In this document: one piece after another, positions 9,101-17,548 of the stretch
Layout of the letters: each line of letters starts with the position of its first letter
How positions within the stretch are numbered: position 1 is the first letter of the stretch
From: Hyphomicrobiales bacterium
GTDB taxonomy: Bacteria > Pseudomonadota > Alphaproteobacteria > Rhizobiales > Rhizobiaceae
Assembly (NCBI GenBank): GCA_900470155.1
Contig: UBZT01000025.1
Coordinates: 1 to 64,000 of the forward strand
DNA: 64,000 nucleotides
Direction: 5' to 3'
Translations under genes and position numbers: made by a program
Notes under the pieces: generated by a model
The model's database searches: none
What the model saw: only the letters and a program-made list of their open reading frames with translations
Told to the model about the DNA's origin: nothing

Positions 9101-10054
9101 TCAGCCCTTGAGCAGATATCGAGCACCGTCTTCGTCGGTAATCAGCCCGTTTATGTGCCCGCCGCGAACCGCAGCTCGAATGGCGGCATGTTTGCGCTGA
9201 CCGCGGGCCATGCCGATCACGGTCGATGTTTCGCGCGAAGGTATGGCGAGACTTGCCACCCGATCATTGACCGGATCATCGAGCAGGCGGCCATCGGGAC
9301 CAAAGATCCAGCCGCAGATTTCACCGGTCGCGCCCGCCGTCAGCAGCGCCTCCATCTCGTCTTGCTGCAGGAAACCATCGAGCAGAAGCGGGGCATTGAG
9401 TGTCATCTCGCCGATGCCGACGAATGCGGCGTCGGAGGATTTGCCAAGCTCGATCGTGGGAGCGACCAGCGGCTGGCGGTGCAGAAGATCCCGCTCCTCG
9501 CGTGACGACACGATGACGGGCAGAGGCATGGGAAAATGCCGCGCCTTGACCGCATCCGCCATCGAAAAGATGACGTTGAAATAGGCAGCCGAGCCGTCCG
9601 GGCTGATATTGCCGGTCAGCGAAACAATTTTATGCTGCGGACATTCCATCGGCGAGAGTTGATCGACCATGGCGCGCAAAGTGCGTCCCGTTCCCATGGC
9701 AATGACCAAGGGGTCGGGCTGCTTCAGCCATCGTTCCAGTTCCGCGGCGCCAGCCTCGGCCACGCCAACGGTGGCCGATTCGGAGGCCGGGTCGCTGGGG
9801 ACGATTTCGACATGCTTGAGGCCGTATTTGTCTTTGACAGCTTCGCCGAGTTCGAGACAGGCGGCAATCGGATGGTCGAGCCGCACCTTGATCAGCTTTT
9901 CGGCAACCGACAGCGACACGAGCCTCTGGGCGCTTTGCCGCGAAATGCCCATCGCAACCGCAATCTCGTCCTGGGTCCGACCGGCGACATAATAGAGCCA
10001 GCCTGCTCTTGCCGCATCATCGAGCCGCGTTTGGCCTTCTGGTCGCTTTGCCAT
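9101..10054 (-). CDS. smoC: SorC/DeoR-family transcriptional regulator of polyol utilisation
   Basis: This 317-residue regulator has an N-terminal helix-turn-helix (about 25-48, containing TQDEIAVAMGISRQSAQRL). A C-terminal SorC-type sugar-phosphate sensing domain follows, with the family hallmarks AMGTGRTLRAMVDQL and SLTGNISPDGSAAYFN. The ATG at 10054 is preferred over one 43 codons upstream because the HTH domain starts here at the usual distance and AAGGGTGGG lies upstream. It is encoded upstream of, and on the same strand as, smoE, so it probably controls the operon in response to a phosphorylated polyol or ketose. Confidence 0.87.
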   Translation of the reverse strand: MAKRPEGQTRLDDAARAGWLYYVAGRTQDEIAVAMGISRQSAQRLVSLSVAEKLIKVRLDHPIAACLELGEAVKDKYGLKHVEIVPSDPASESATVGVAEAGAAELERWLKQPDPLVIAMGTGRTLRAMVDQLSPMECPQHKIVSLTGNISPDGSAAYFNVIFSMADAVKARHFPMPLPVIVSSREERDLLHRQPLVAPTIELGKSSDAAFVGIGEMTLNAPLLLDGFLQQDEMEALLTAGATGEICGWIFGPDGRLLDDPVNDRVASLAIPSRETSTVIGMARGQRKHAAIRAAVRGGHINGLITDEDGARYLLKG

Positions 10055-10200
10055 CAAGATTGGCCCACCCTTTCGAAACCAGTGCTGCCAATTTTCGCTC
10101 TGACTGTCAAATGACCGAGGCGTCTCCTCACATCTCCACAGGGTGCGCCAGCGTGTCCTGAGCGGTAAAATTGCACTGGACATTCGAATCGGCGATCTTT

Positions 10201-10230
10201 AATGTTACGATATTACATTACCAAATATCG
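10201..10230. promoter_or_regulatory. Overlapping AT-rich dyads between smoC and the cobalamin riboswitch
   Basis: Two overlapping inverted repeats are visible: AATGT-N9-ACATT (10201-10219) and CGATATT-N9-AATATCG (10208-10230). They lie about 60-90 bp upstream of the riboswitch and 150 bp upstream of smoC on the other strand. They could be an operator for either divergent transcript. No specific regulator is recognised. Confidence 0.3.
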
Positions 10231-10290
10231 GCGAGTGGATGAGGCATGAGCAGGCTTGACCGGAAGACCCGACAAGCCCTAAACATATGG

Positions 10291-10500
10291 CTGACGGTTC
10301 CCCAATTGGATGACTCCAAGGGGATTAATAGGGAACACGGTGCGGAATACCCAACAAGGGACCAAGACCGTGGCTGCCCCCGCAACTGTAAGCGGATTGC
10401 CGTCCATCCTCGTGGCGTGAAAGCGCCAGGCCACTGCGATCGTGATCGCGGGAAGGCAGATGGACAGCAGATATCCGCGAGCCAGGAGACCTGCCGTCGT
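10291..10500 (+). ncRNA. Cobalamin (adenosylcobalamin) riboswitch
   Basis: The conserved blocks occur in order: GGTTCCC at the start, TAATAGGGAACACGGTG (10327-10343), GGCTGCCCCCGCAACTGTAAGCGG (10372-10394), the GCCACTG stem (10430-10436), GGGAAGG, and the B12 box AGCCAGGAGACCTGCC (10480-10495). Spacing and order match the class I cobalamin aptamer. The element lies 120 bp before the DUF1636 gene, and a hairpin that covers that gene's ribosome binding site follows. Binding of a cobalamin should reduce expression of the four downstream genes. Confidence 0.95.
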
Positions 10501-10592
10501 CGAAGAGAAACCGCAACGGACGGGGTGTTCCGATGGAAAAGATCTGGCTTGAAGGCAGCGCTTCCGCGCGCTTTTACAATATTGCCATTTTG

Positions 10593-10614
10593 CCTCCGGA
10601 GATACCGACGGAGG
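10593..10614 (+). promoter_or_regulatory. RBS-sequestering hairpin, riboswitch expression platform
   Basis: CCTCCG (10593-10598) is complementary to CGGAGG (10609-10614), which contains the Shine-Dalgarno sequence placed six bases before the ATG at 10621. The fold would block ribosome binding, so control by the upstream aptamer is probably translational. No oligo-U intrinsic terminator was seen between aptamer and start codon. Confidence 0.6.
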
Positions 10615-10620
10615 ACAATC

Positions 10621-11028
10621 ATGGCACATGCGAAACGACACACGGTAACCGTTTGCACGGACTGCCGAATCACGGGGACGGCGTGCCGCCCCGGACTTCA
10701 GCTTCTCGATCACCTTAACGCCTGCCTGTCAAAGATCGGGGCCTCGGACAATCGCGACTTTGCGGTTGAGGGCACCGTATGCATGGCGGGCTGCAAGAGA
10801 CCCTGCACCATCGCGTTCCAGGCAAGCGGGAAGGCCACCTATCTCTTTGGTGACATCAAGCCCGACGTGGACATCGAGGCGCTGGTCACATTTGCCAAGC
10901 TCTACGGCGAGCGCGCCGATGGCATGACCCGCGAAGCAGAACGTCCGCGCGGTCTTGGCGGCAAGATACTCGCCCGCATCCCGGCCTCCGTGCTGATTTC
11001 GGAACAATCCTCGGAGCGTCTCCAATGA
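10621..11028 (+). CDS. DUF1636 metal-binding (ferredoxin-like) protein
   Basis: This 135-residue cytoplasmic protein has a thioredoxin-like ferredoxin pattern: an early CTDCRITGTAC cluster (Cys11, Cys14, Cys20) and a second VCMAGCKRPC cluster, which together could bind a 2Fe-2S centre or a metal. It matches the DUF1636/COG5469 family of uncharacterised proteins. The ATG is chosen for GGAGG at 10610-10614. It is the first gene under the cobalamin riboswitch and is followed 24 bp later by an ABC ATPase, so a role in corrinoid or cobalt handling is inferred. The biochemical activity is unknown. Confidence 0.85.
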   Translation: MAHAKRHTVTVCTDCRITGTACRPGLQLLDHLNACLSKIGASDNRDFAVEGTVCMAGCKRPCTIAFQASGKATYLFGDIKPDVDIEALVTFAKLYGERADGMTREAERPRGLGGKILARIPASVLISEQSSERLQ

Positions 11029-11052
11029 GCCCGAACCGTGGGAGAGCCTCCC

Positions 11053-11847
11053 ATGAGCTGTGATGCGAATGGCACGTCGATACGGGTGTCCGATCTCGGC
11101 TGGGGTCCGAAGCCGGACCTCCTCCTGGTGCGCGGGGTGAATTTCGAGCTGAACGCAGGCGAGCGGCTCGCGATCATCGGCCCCAATGGTGCCGGCAAGA
11201 CGTCGCTCCTGCGTTGCCTTTACCGCGGTGTTGTTCCGCGCGAAGGCAGGGTCGAAGTCGGAGGAGAGGACATTTGGCAGATCGGATCGCGACAGGTTGC
11301 GCGCCGAATCGCCGTGGTCCTGCAGGAAATGCCGGCGGATTTCCCATTCAGTGTCCGTGATGTGGTGATGATGGGGCGCATTCCCTGGCGCGAGGGTCTG
11401 ACCGGCTGGACGGATGAGGATCGCCGCGAAGTTGCCCATGCCCTTGAGCACCTGAACCTGGCGCATCTCGCCATGCGCCAGTTCTCCACGCTGTCGGGCG
11501 GGGAAAAGCAGCGTGTTCTGGTTGCCCGCGCGCTCACCCAGAAACCCGAGATCATCATTCTCGATGAGCCGACGAATCATCTCGATATCCGCCACCAGCT
11601 CGAGATCCTCAACCTGTTGCGCAGTCTCAAACTCACGATCATCACCACGCTACATGACATCAACCTGGCGGGCGACTTCGCCACCCATGTCGCACTGATG
11701 TGCGAGGGGTGCATGACGGCATTTGGAAGACCGGATGATGTCCTGACATCCGGCGCTGTCTCGACCACTTTTGGCGTCTCAGCCATGGCGCATCCGACCC
11801 CTGGCAGCAGCGTTTCACGCTTCTCGTTTTCACTTCAAACTGCTTGA
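11053..11847 (+). CDS. Cobalamin/siderophore-type ABC transporter ATP-binding protein
   Basis: This 264-residue BtuD/FecE-type ATPase has Walker A GPNGAGKTS at 43-51, signature STLSGGEKQR, Walker B IIILDEPTNHLD and a switch histidine in TTLHDINLA. The ATG at 11053 is preceded by GGGAGAG; a GTG five codons upstream is an alternative start. It should drive the FecCD-type permease encoded two genes later. The riboswitch upstream points to a corrinoid rather than an iron chelate as substrate, but BtuD and FecE ATPases cannot be told apart by motif alone. Confidence 0.87.
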   Translation: MSCDANGTSIRVSDLGWGPKPDLLLVRGVNFELNAGERLAIIGPNGAGKTSLLRCLYRGVVPREGRVEVGGEDIWQIGSRQVARRIAVVLQEMPADFPFSVRDVVMMGRIPWREGLTGWTDEDRREVAHALEHLNLAHLAMRQFSTLSGGEKQRVLVARALTQKPEIIILDEPTNHLDIRHQLEILNLLRSLKLTIITTLHDINLAGDFATHVALMCEGCMTAFGRPDDVLTSGAVSTTFGVSAMAHPTPGSSVSRFSFSLQTA

Positions 11848-11863
11848 TTTAAAAGGATTCCAC

Positions 11864-12826
11864 ATGTCGCTTACACGTTTTTCCGCCGCGACCGCCAGCA
11901 TTCTCGTCTCGGGTTTGCTGACCACCTCGGCGCTCGCTTATCCGGTCACCGTTAAGAGTTGCAATCGCGACGTTACCTTCGATGCGGCACCCAGTCGCGC
12001 CGTTTCCAACGACGTCAATCTGACCGAGATGATGCTGGCGCTGAAACTGCAGGATCACATGGTGGGCTACACCGGCGTTTCCGGCTGGAAAACCCTGGAC
12101 GAAAAAATCAGGGAGGGCGTCAAGGAACTGCCGGAGCTGTCGCCCAAATATCCGACGAAGGAAGTCTTGCTCAACGCTGACGCTGATTTCTACTTTGCTG
12201 GCTGGAATTACGGCATGAAGGTCGGCGGTGAAGTCACACCGGAGACACTCGATGCGTTCAAGATCAAGGTCTACGAGTTGACGGAATCCTGCATTCACAT
12301 CATGGCCAAGGGCAAGCCGACGATGAATGACATGTTTGTCGATCTCGTCAATCTCGGCAAGATCTTCGGCGTCGAAGAGCGCGCCAATGAACTTGTAGCC
12401 GGCTATGAAAAAGGACTGGCCGAGGTTCAAACCCGCATCGGCGCGGTGAAGGAACCGGTTCGTGTCTTTGTGTATGATTCGGGCACGGAGAAGCCGTTCA
12501 CCTCGGGTCGCTACGGCATTCCGACGGCGATGATCGAAGCTGCAGGCGGCATCAACGTCATGGACGATGTCGAGAAAAGCTGGACTGAAGTGTCCTGGGA
12601 GCCGGTGATCGAGCGCAACCCTCAGGTCATCGTCATCGTCAACTACGGCGACGTGACGGCTGACCAGAAGATCGCCTTCATGAAGGAAAATCCCGCCTTC
12701 AAGAATCTCGATGCGGTGAAGCAGGACCGTTTTGTGGTTCTCGAATATGTCGAGGCGACCCCGGGACCACGCAATATTGATGCTATCGGCAGGCTGGCCG
12801 ACGCTTTCCATCCTCGCAATATGTAG
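11864..12826 (+). CDS. Periplasmic corrinoid-type substrate-binding protein (BtuF/FecB-like)
   Basis: This 320-residue protein has an N-terminal signal peptide ending near TTSALA, then a class III periplasmic binding-protein fold. The segment PVTVKSCNRDVTFDAAPSR is typical of the start of the mature domain in FecB/BtuF relatives. It would capture the ligand in the periplasm. The start is preceded by AAAAGGA. It lies 16 bp after the ATPase gene and 79 bp before the permease gene. Corrinoid specificity is inferred from the riboswitch; a siderophore or cobalt chelate is not excluded. Confidence 0.85.
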   Translation: MSLTRFSAATASILVSGLLTTSALAYPVTVKSCNRDVTFDAAPSRAVSNDVNLTEMMLALKLQDHMVGYTGVSGWKTLDEKIREGVKELPELSPKYPTKEVLLNADADFYFAGWNYGMKVGGEVTPETLDAFKIKVYELTESCIHIMAKGKPTMNDMFVDLVNLGKIFGVEERANELVAGYEKGLAEVQTRIGAVKEPVRVFVYDSGTEKPFTSGRYGIPTAMIEAAGGINVMDDVEKSWTEVSWEPVIERNPQVIVIVNYGDVTADQKIAFMKENPAFKNLDAVKQDRFVVLEYVEATPGPRNIDAIGRLADAFHPRNM

Positions 12827-12851
12827 ATCGCGAAACGCAAACAGGTCTTGT

Positions 12852-12874
12852 CACCGGGCGCCATGCGCCCGGTG
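12852..12874 (+). other. Intercistronic hairpin after the binding-protein gene
   Basis: A 9-bp GC-rich stem (12852-12860 with 12866-12874) with a five-base loop lies 25 bp after the stop. No long U-run follows directly. It is probably a 3-prime mRNA stabiliser or weak terminator separating binding-protein and permease expression. Confidence 0.55.
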
Positions 12875-12905
12875 AACCGAATTTTATCCAGCAGATAGGC
12901 ATGTG

Positions 12906-13916
12906 ATGACGAGCGGCAAGGTGTTGACGTGGGGGGCACTAGCGGCCGCCCTGATGGTGCTGTGCCTGACTGCAGGCGTTTCTTTCGGCGCCGCGCCGAT
13001 CCCGTTCACCACGGTCTGGTCGATCATCGCCAACAAGCTTCATCCGGGCTTTAGCGAAGTGACATGGTCCGCCGGTCGTGAGAGCATTGTCTGGGACGTG
13101 CGCTTCCCGCGGGCGATCCTGGCAGGACTTGTCGGCTCAGGTCTCGCGGTTGTCGGTGCTGTCCTGCAGGCGGTCACGCGCAATCCGCTCGCCGATCCGC
13201 ATCTGCTGGGCGTCTCTTCGGGTGGCGCGCTTGGCGCCATCATCGCGCTGCTGCACACGGGCCTGATCTTCGGCCTTGTCACGGTACCTCTGTTTGCCTT
13301 TGTCGGCGCACTTGCTGCAACGCTGGCTGTGATGGCGGTCACCCGCTATTCGGGCGCTGCTGCGGACCGGCTGGTCCTGTCCGGTGTCGCCGTTGCCTTT
13401 GTCGCCACCGCCCTCGGCAATCTTACCATCTTTCTCGGTGATCCGCGTGCGGCCCATACCGTTGTCTTCTGGATGCTCGGCGGATTGGGCCTCGCCCAGT
13501 GGTCGCACCTGCTTTATCCCGCCCTGGCACTGGCTCTATCGCTGATCTGGCTCCTGCTGCGCGCGCGCGAAATCAATGCGCTTGCCATGGGCGACGAGAC
13601 GGCCGCGACACTGGGTGTTCCCGTCTCGCGCTTCCGCGCCCAGCTGTTTGTCGTCACGTCTCTGTTGACCGGCGTCATGGTCGCCTTTTCCGGTGCCATC
13701 GGATTTGTTGGTCTGTTGATCCCGCATATCGTGCGACTGGTCGGTGGCAGCGATAATGTCCGCGTCATCCCCTTGTCCGCCTTTCTTGGTGCGATCGTTC
13801 TGATCCTCGCCGACATTGCCGCGCGGGTTGTCATGGCGCCCGAAGACATGCCGATCGGTGTTGTCACCGGTCTGGTGGGTGGGGTTGCGTTCATCATCTT
13901 GCTTCGCCGCCGATGA
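12906..13916 (+). CDS. FecCD/BtuC-family ABC transporter permease
   Basis: This 336-residue polytopic inner-membrane protein has about ten predicted helices and the FecCD hallmarks: RFPRAILAGLVGSGLAVVGAVLQ near the N-terminus, NPLADPHLLGVSSGG, and IGFVGLLIPHIVRL late in the sequence. It completes the importer with the ATPase and binding protein upstream. A GTG one codon earlier could also start translation. Substrate is inferred from the cobalamin riboswitch. Confidence 0.9.
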   Translation: MTSGKVLTWGALAAALMVLCLTAGVSFGAAPIPFTTVWSIIANKLHPGFSEVTWSAGRESIVWDVRFPRAILAGLVGSGLAVVGAVLQAVTRNPLADPHLLGVSSGGALGAIIALLHTGLIFGLVTVPLFAFVGALAATLAVMAVTRYSGAAADRLVLSGVAVAFVATALGNLTIFLGDPRAAHTVVFWMLGGLGLAQWSHLLYPALALALSLIWLLLRAREINALAMGDETAATLGVPVSRFRAQLFVVTSLLTGVMVAFSGAIGFVGLLIPHIVRLVGGSDNVRVIPLSAFLGAIVLILADIAARVVMAPEDMPIGVVTGLVGGVAFIILLRRR

Positions 13917-13961
13917 CCCTCACAAGTCGAGACAGCAGCAATTTGTGACGAGCTATTGCTC

Positions 13962-14000
13962 CATTTTCGTTTTGGCCTAGGATGAAGCAAAACGAAGAAT
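13962..14000. promoter_or_regulatory. Imperfect dyad upstream of glpR, candidate GlpR operator
   Basis: CATTTTCGTTTT (from 13962) and AAAACGAAGAATG (to about 14001) form an imperfect inverted repeat ending just before glpR. The TTTCGTTT half-sites resemble the direct repeats before glpD and typical DeoR/GlpR half-sites. Autoregulation by GlpR is inferred. Confidence 0.5.
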
Positions 14001-14012
14001 GGGGAGGGGACA

Positions 14013-14804
14013 ATGATTTTTTCCGCGCGTCAAGCCGAAATCATGGCCATCGCAAAGGAGCAGGGGCGTGTTCTGGTTGAAGAACTTGCCACGCGTTTCG
14101 CCGTCACGCCGCAAACCATCCGCAAGGACCTCAACGACCTCTGTGATACCAGGGCGCTGAACCGCATTCATGGCGGTGCCGTATTTCCGAACGGAAATGA
14201 AAACGTCAAATACGAAGCGCGCCGATCCATGGCGGCGGCCGAAAAACAGGCGATCGGTCGGGCAGCGGCCGCATTGATTCCGGACAACTCGTCGCTTTTC
14301 ATCAATATCGGCACGACCACGGAAGCTGTCGGCGAAGCGCTTGTTGACCACAGGGAGCTGATGGTTATCACCAATAATATCAATGTCGCCAATCGCTTGC
14401 GTGTCTATCCCTCGATCGAGGTGGTGATTGCCGGCGGCGTTGTCCGTGGCGCTGACGGCGGTATCGTCGGTGAGGCTGCGGTCGATTTCATCCGCCAGTT
14501 CAAGGTTGATTTCGCGGTGATCGGCGTTTCGGCGATCGATGAGGATGGGGCACTGCTGGACTTCGATTTTCGAGAAGTGAAGGTGGCGCAGGCCATCATC
14601 GCCAATGCAAGGCACGTCGTGCTGGTTTCCGATGCCTCGAAGTTCGAGCGCACGGCACCTGTGCGTATTGGGCATATTTCCCAGGTTCATACCTTCATTA
14701 CCGACCATTGTCCTTCGGCCAATGTCCGGGCGATCTGCCTGGACAAGGAGGTCCAGTTGCTTGAGACGACCCCTTCGGACATCGGCCAGGACAGATCGGC
14801 GTAA
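14013..14804 (+). CDS. glpR: Glycerol-3-phosphate regulon repressor, DeoR family
   Basis: This 263-residue DeoR-family repressor has an N-terminal helix-turn-helix (about 20-42, LVEELATRFAVTPQTIRKDL) and the RIHGGAV linker typical of the family. A C-terminal sugar-phosphate binding domain follows (NIGTTTEAVGEAL, GGVVRGADGGIVG). Its place immediately before glpD, the glycerol transporter genes and glpK identifies it as the GlpR that senses glycerol 3-phosphate. Strong GGGGAGGGG precedes the ATG. Confidence 0.92.
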   Translation: MIFSARQAEIMAIAKEQGRVLVEELATRFAVTPQTIRKDLNDLCDTRALNRIHGGAVFPNGNENVKYEARRSMAAAEKQAIGRAAAALIPDNSSLFINIGTTTEAVGEALVDHRELMVITNNINVANRLRVYPSIEVVIAGGVVRGADGGIVGEAAVDFIRQFKVDFAVIGVSAIDEDGALLDFDFREVKVAQAIIANARHVVLVSDASKFERTAPVRIGHISQVHTFITDHCPSANVRAICLDKEVQLLETTPSDIGQDRSA

Positions 14805-14836
14805 CATTCGTTTGACATTCGTTTGCATTTCATTTT
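14805..14836. promoter_or_regulatory. Tandem CATTCGTTTG repeats before glpD, candidate GlpR operator
   Basis: CATTCGTTTGA (14805-14815) and CATTCGTTTGC (14816-14826) are head-to-tail and are followed by a diverged copy (ATTTCATTTT). They begin directly after the glpR stop and end about 58 bp before glpD. Direct repeats of this kind are the usual binding pattern of DeoR-type repressors. Confidence 0.55.
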
Positions 14837-14893
14837 AGATGATGATGCTTTCGCTATCGCAATAAATGCTGCAGTGCGAAATACAGGGGAACA

Positions 14894-16405
14894 ATGACGG
14901 ACGAGCCTATCTACGATCTGTTTGTGATCGGTGGCGGCATCAACGGCTGCGGCATTGCCCGTGACGCCGCTGGCCGGGGCTATACCGTTGCGCTTGCCGA
15001 AATGAACGATTTTGCCTCGGGCACATCCTCAGGCGCGACCAAGCTGATCCACGGTGGTCTCCGTTATCTCGAACATTACGAATTTCGCCTCGTGCGCGAA
15101 GCGTTGATGGAGCGCGAAGTGCTGTGGGCCATGGCGCCGCATGTTATCTGGCCGCTGCGTTTTGTCCTGCCGTTCCAGAAGGGCGGCATCCGTCCGGCAT
15201 GGCTGATCCGCCTTGGCCTGTTTCTCTACGATCATCTCGGCGGCAGAAAGCTGCTCCCGGCGACCAAGACCTTGGATCTCCGCCGGGATCAGGCCGGACA
15301 GCCGCTGAAGCCAATTTTTGCGAAGGCCTTTGAATATTCCGATGGCTGGGTCGATGATGCCCGCATGGTCGTGCTCAATGCGCGTGACGCGGAAATTCGC
15401 GGCGCCCGCATTTTCAGCCGCGCCAGGGTGATCTCGGCCCATCGCGAAAACGGCGTATGGGTCGTGACGACCAAGGCCAAGGGCAGCGGAGCGACAACCG
15501 TCCACCGCGCCCGAATGCTGGTCAATGCAGCCGGTCCCTGGGTCGATCAGGTGCTCGCTGGTGCTTTCGGCCGCAACAACGTTCACAATGTTCGCCTGGT
15601 TCAGGGCAGCCATATCATTGTCCGCAGGAAGTTTGCCGATAAACGTGCCTACTTCTTCCAGAATCCGGACAATCGCATCATCTTTGCCATTCCCTATGAA
15701 GGCGATTTCACCCTGATCGGCACAACGGATCGTGACTACACGGATGATCCGAAGGATGTGAAGATCAGTGCGGAGGAGGTAAACTACCTCTGCAATGCCG
15801 CGAGCGAGTATTTCAAGGAACCGGTCGTACCGGACGACATTGTCTGGAGCTATTCTGCCGTGCGTCCGCTGTTCGACGATGGCGCCTCCAAGGCGCAGGA
15901 AGCGACCCGCGACTACGTGCTGAAGGTCGAGGCAGCGGACGACGGAGCGCCGCTGTTGAATGTATTTGGCGGCAAGCTGACGACCTATCGTCGCCTGGCC
16001 GAGCATGCTCTCGAAAAGATCGGTGAAGCGATCGGTGTCAAGGGCATTGCGTGGACCGCAGGCAGTCGGCTTCCGGGCGGCGATTTTCTCGTGACCGGCT
16101 ATGATGCCACGGTGCAGGAACTCATCGGCGTCTATCCGTTTCTGGAACGTCGCCATGCGGAACGTCTCATCCGCTGCTACGGGACGGATGCAAAAACCAT
16201 TCTCGGAAATGCGGCGACGACCGAGGATCTAGGTCGGCATTTCGGCGGAAGTCTCTACGAGTGCGAATTGCGCTGGTTGATGGAAAAGGAATGGGCGGTC
16301 ACGGCCGAGGATGTGCTGTGGCGCCGAACGAAACAAGGGTTGTTCCTGTCGCCTGAGGAGGCGCGGGGGCTGGAGGAATACTTGGGGACTGTCGCGGCGA
16401 GCTAG
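14894..16405 (+). CDS. glpD: Aerobic glycerol-3-phosphate dehydrogenase
   Basis: This 503-residue FAD-dependent, membrane-associated enzyme oxidises glycerol 3-phosphate to dihydroxyacetone phosphate and passes electrons to quinone. The N-terminal dinucleotide motif GGGINGCG is at 13-20. Further family segments are GTSSGATKLIHGGLRYLEHYEFRLV split over the FAD domain, and VFGGKLTTYR near residue 360. Length is normal. AGGGGAAC precedes the ATG. It is the first gene of the glycerol operon, behind the candidate GlpR repeats. Confidence 0.95.
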   Translation: MTDEPIYDLFVIGGGINGCGIARDAAGRGYTVALAEMNDFASGTSSGATKLIHGGLRYLEHYEFRLVREALMEREVLWAMAPHVIWPLRFVLPFQKGGIRPAWLIRLGLFLYDHLGGRKLLPATKTLDLRRDQAGQPLKPIFAKAFEYSDGWVDDARMVVLNARDAEIRGARIFSRARVISAHRENGVWVVTTKAKGSGATTVHRARMLVNAAGPWVDQVLAGAFGRNNVHNVRLVQGSHIIVRRKFADKRAYFFQNPDNRIIFAIPYEGDFTLIGTTDRDYTDDPKDVKISAEEVNYLCNAASEYFKEPVVPDDIVWSYSAVRPLFDDGASKAQEATRDYVLKVEAADDGAPLLNVFGGKLTTYRRLAEHALEKIGEAIGVKGIAWTAGSRLPGGDFLVTGYDATVQELIGVYPFLERRHAERLIRCYGTDAKTILGNAATTEDLGRHFGGSLYECELRWLMEKEWAVTAEDVLWRRTKQGLFLSPEEARGLEEYLGTVAAS

Positions 16406-16452
16406 CCGCCTGATCCCGGATTGCCGAAGGTTTGGAGGAGGCCTGAGGAAAC

Positions 16453-17535
16453 ATGTTGGAATTGAAGAACATCTCGAAGATGGCGGGCGGTGAATACCAC
16501 ATTCACCCGACCGACCTGACGTTGCAGCGGGGTTCGCTGAATGTCCTGCTCGGGCCGACGCTTTCGGGCAAGACATCGCTGATGCGGCTGATGGCCGGGC
16601 TGGACAAGCCGACATCCGGCACGATCCATGTCGATGGCATCGATGTCACTGGAAAGCCGGTGCAGCAACGCAATGTCGCCATGGTCTACCAGCAATTCAT
16701 CAATTATCCGGCCCTGACGGTGTATGAAAACATCGCCTCGCCGATGCGCATTGCCGGCAAGGACGCCGCCACCATCGATCGCGAGGTGCACAAGGCCTCG
16801 GACCTGTTGCGGCTGACGCCCTATCTTCAACGCACGCCACTCAGCCTCTCCGGTGGTCAGCAGCAGCGCACGGCGCTTGCCCGCGCGCTGGTGAAAAAGG
16901 CGACACTGGTCCTGCTGGACGAGCCACTGGCCAATCTCGACTACAAGCTGCGTGAGGAATTACGCGAGGAGCTGCCGAAGATTTTTGCCCAGTCCGGCGC
17001 TATCTTTGTTTACGCGACGACAGAACCGTCGGAGGCCTTGCTGCTTGGGGGCAACACAGCAACCCTGAGCGAAGGGCGTGTGACGCAGTTTGGCGAGACC
17101 ATCGGCATCTATCGCCAGCCGGTCGATCTGTTGACGGCGAAAACCTTCGCAGACCCGCCATTGAACACCCTGGCACTGGTGAAATCCGGCCAGCAGTTCC
17201 TGCTGGCTGACCGCCATGTGCTTGACGTTCCGGCGCATCTTGCAGGCGTGGCGGATGGGCCGCTGACGGTCGCTTTCCATCCTCACCATCTGTCGCTGGC
17301 GGCAACATCCCATGCCGCTAAGCCGTTGCGAGTTCGTACGCTGGTGTCGGAAATCGCCGGCTCGGAAAGCTTCATCCACGTCGAATTTGCCGGTGCGCGC
17401 TGGGTTATCCTTGCGCACGGCATCCACGACATCGATCCGGACAAGGAAATCGACGTCTATATCGACACCCGTCACCTGATGGCATTTGACGTGCAGGGCC
17501 AGTCCCTGCTCGCCCATGCCAGCATGGCCGCTTGA
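16453..17535 (+). CDS. glpS: Glycerol ABC transporter ATP-binding protein GlpS
   Basis: This 360-residue MalK-like ATPase is one of two consecutive and different ATPases of the glycerol importer. Walker A GPTLSGKTS is at 34-42, the signature LSGGQ at 132-136 and Walker B Asp156-Glu157. At the switch (H-loop) position it reads YATTEPSEA, with Thr190 where a histidine is expected, so its own ATP site should hydrolyse poorly. The gene order glpD-glpS-T-P-Q-U-V matches the glycerol operon described in Rhizobium leguminosarum. The C-terminal about 120 residues form a TOBE-like regulatory domain. Confidence 0.9.
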   Translation: MLELKNISKMAGGEYHIHPTDLTLQRGSLNVLLGPTLSGKTSLMRLMAGLDKPTSGTIHVDGIDVTGKPVQQRNVAMVYQQFINYPALTVYENIASPMRIAGKDAATIDREVHKASDLLRLTPYLQRTPLSLSGGQQQRTALARALVKKATLVLLDEPLANLDYKLREELREELPKIFAQSGAIFVYATTEPSEALLLGGNTATLSEGRVTQFGETIGIYRQPVDLLTAKTFADPPLNTLALVKSGQQFLLADRHVLDVPAHLAGVADGPLTVAFHPHHLSLAATSHAAKPLRVRTLVSEIAGSESFIHVEFAGARWVILAHGIHDIDPDKEIDVYIDTRHLMAFDVQGQSLLAHASMAA

Positions 17536-17548
17536 AGGGAGGCGCGAC

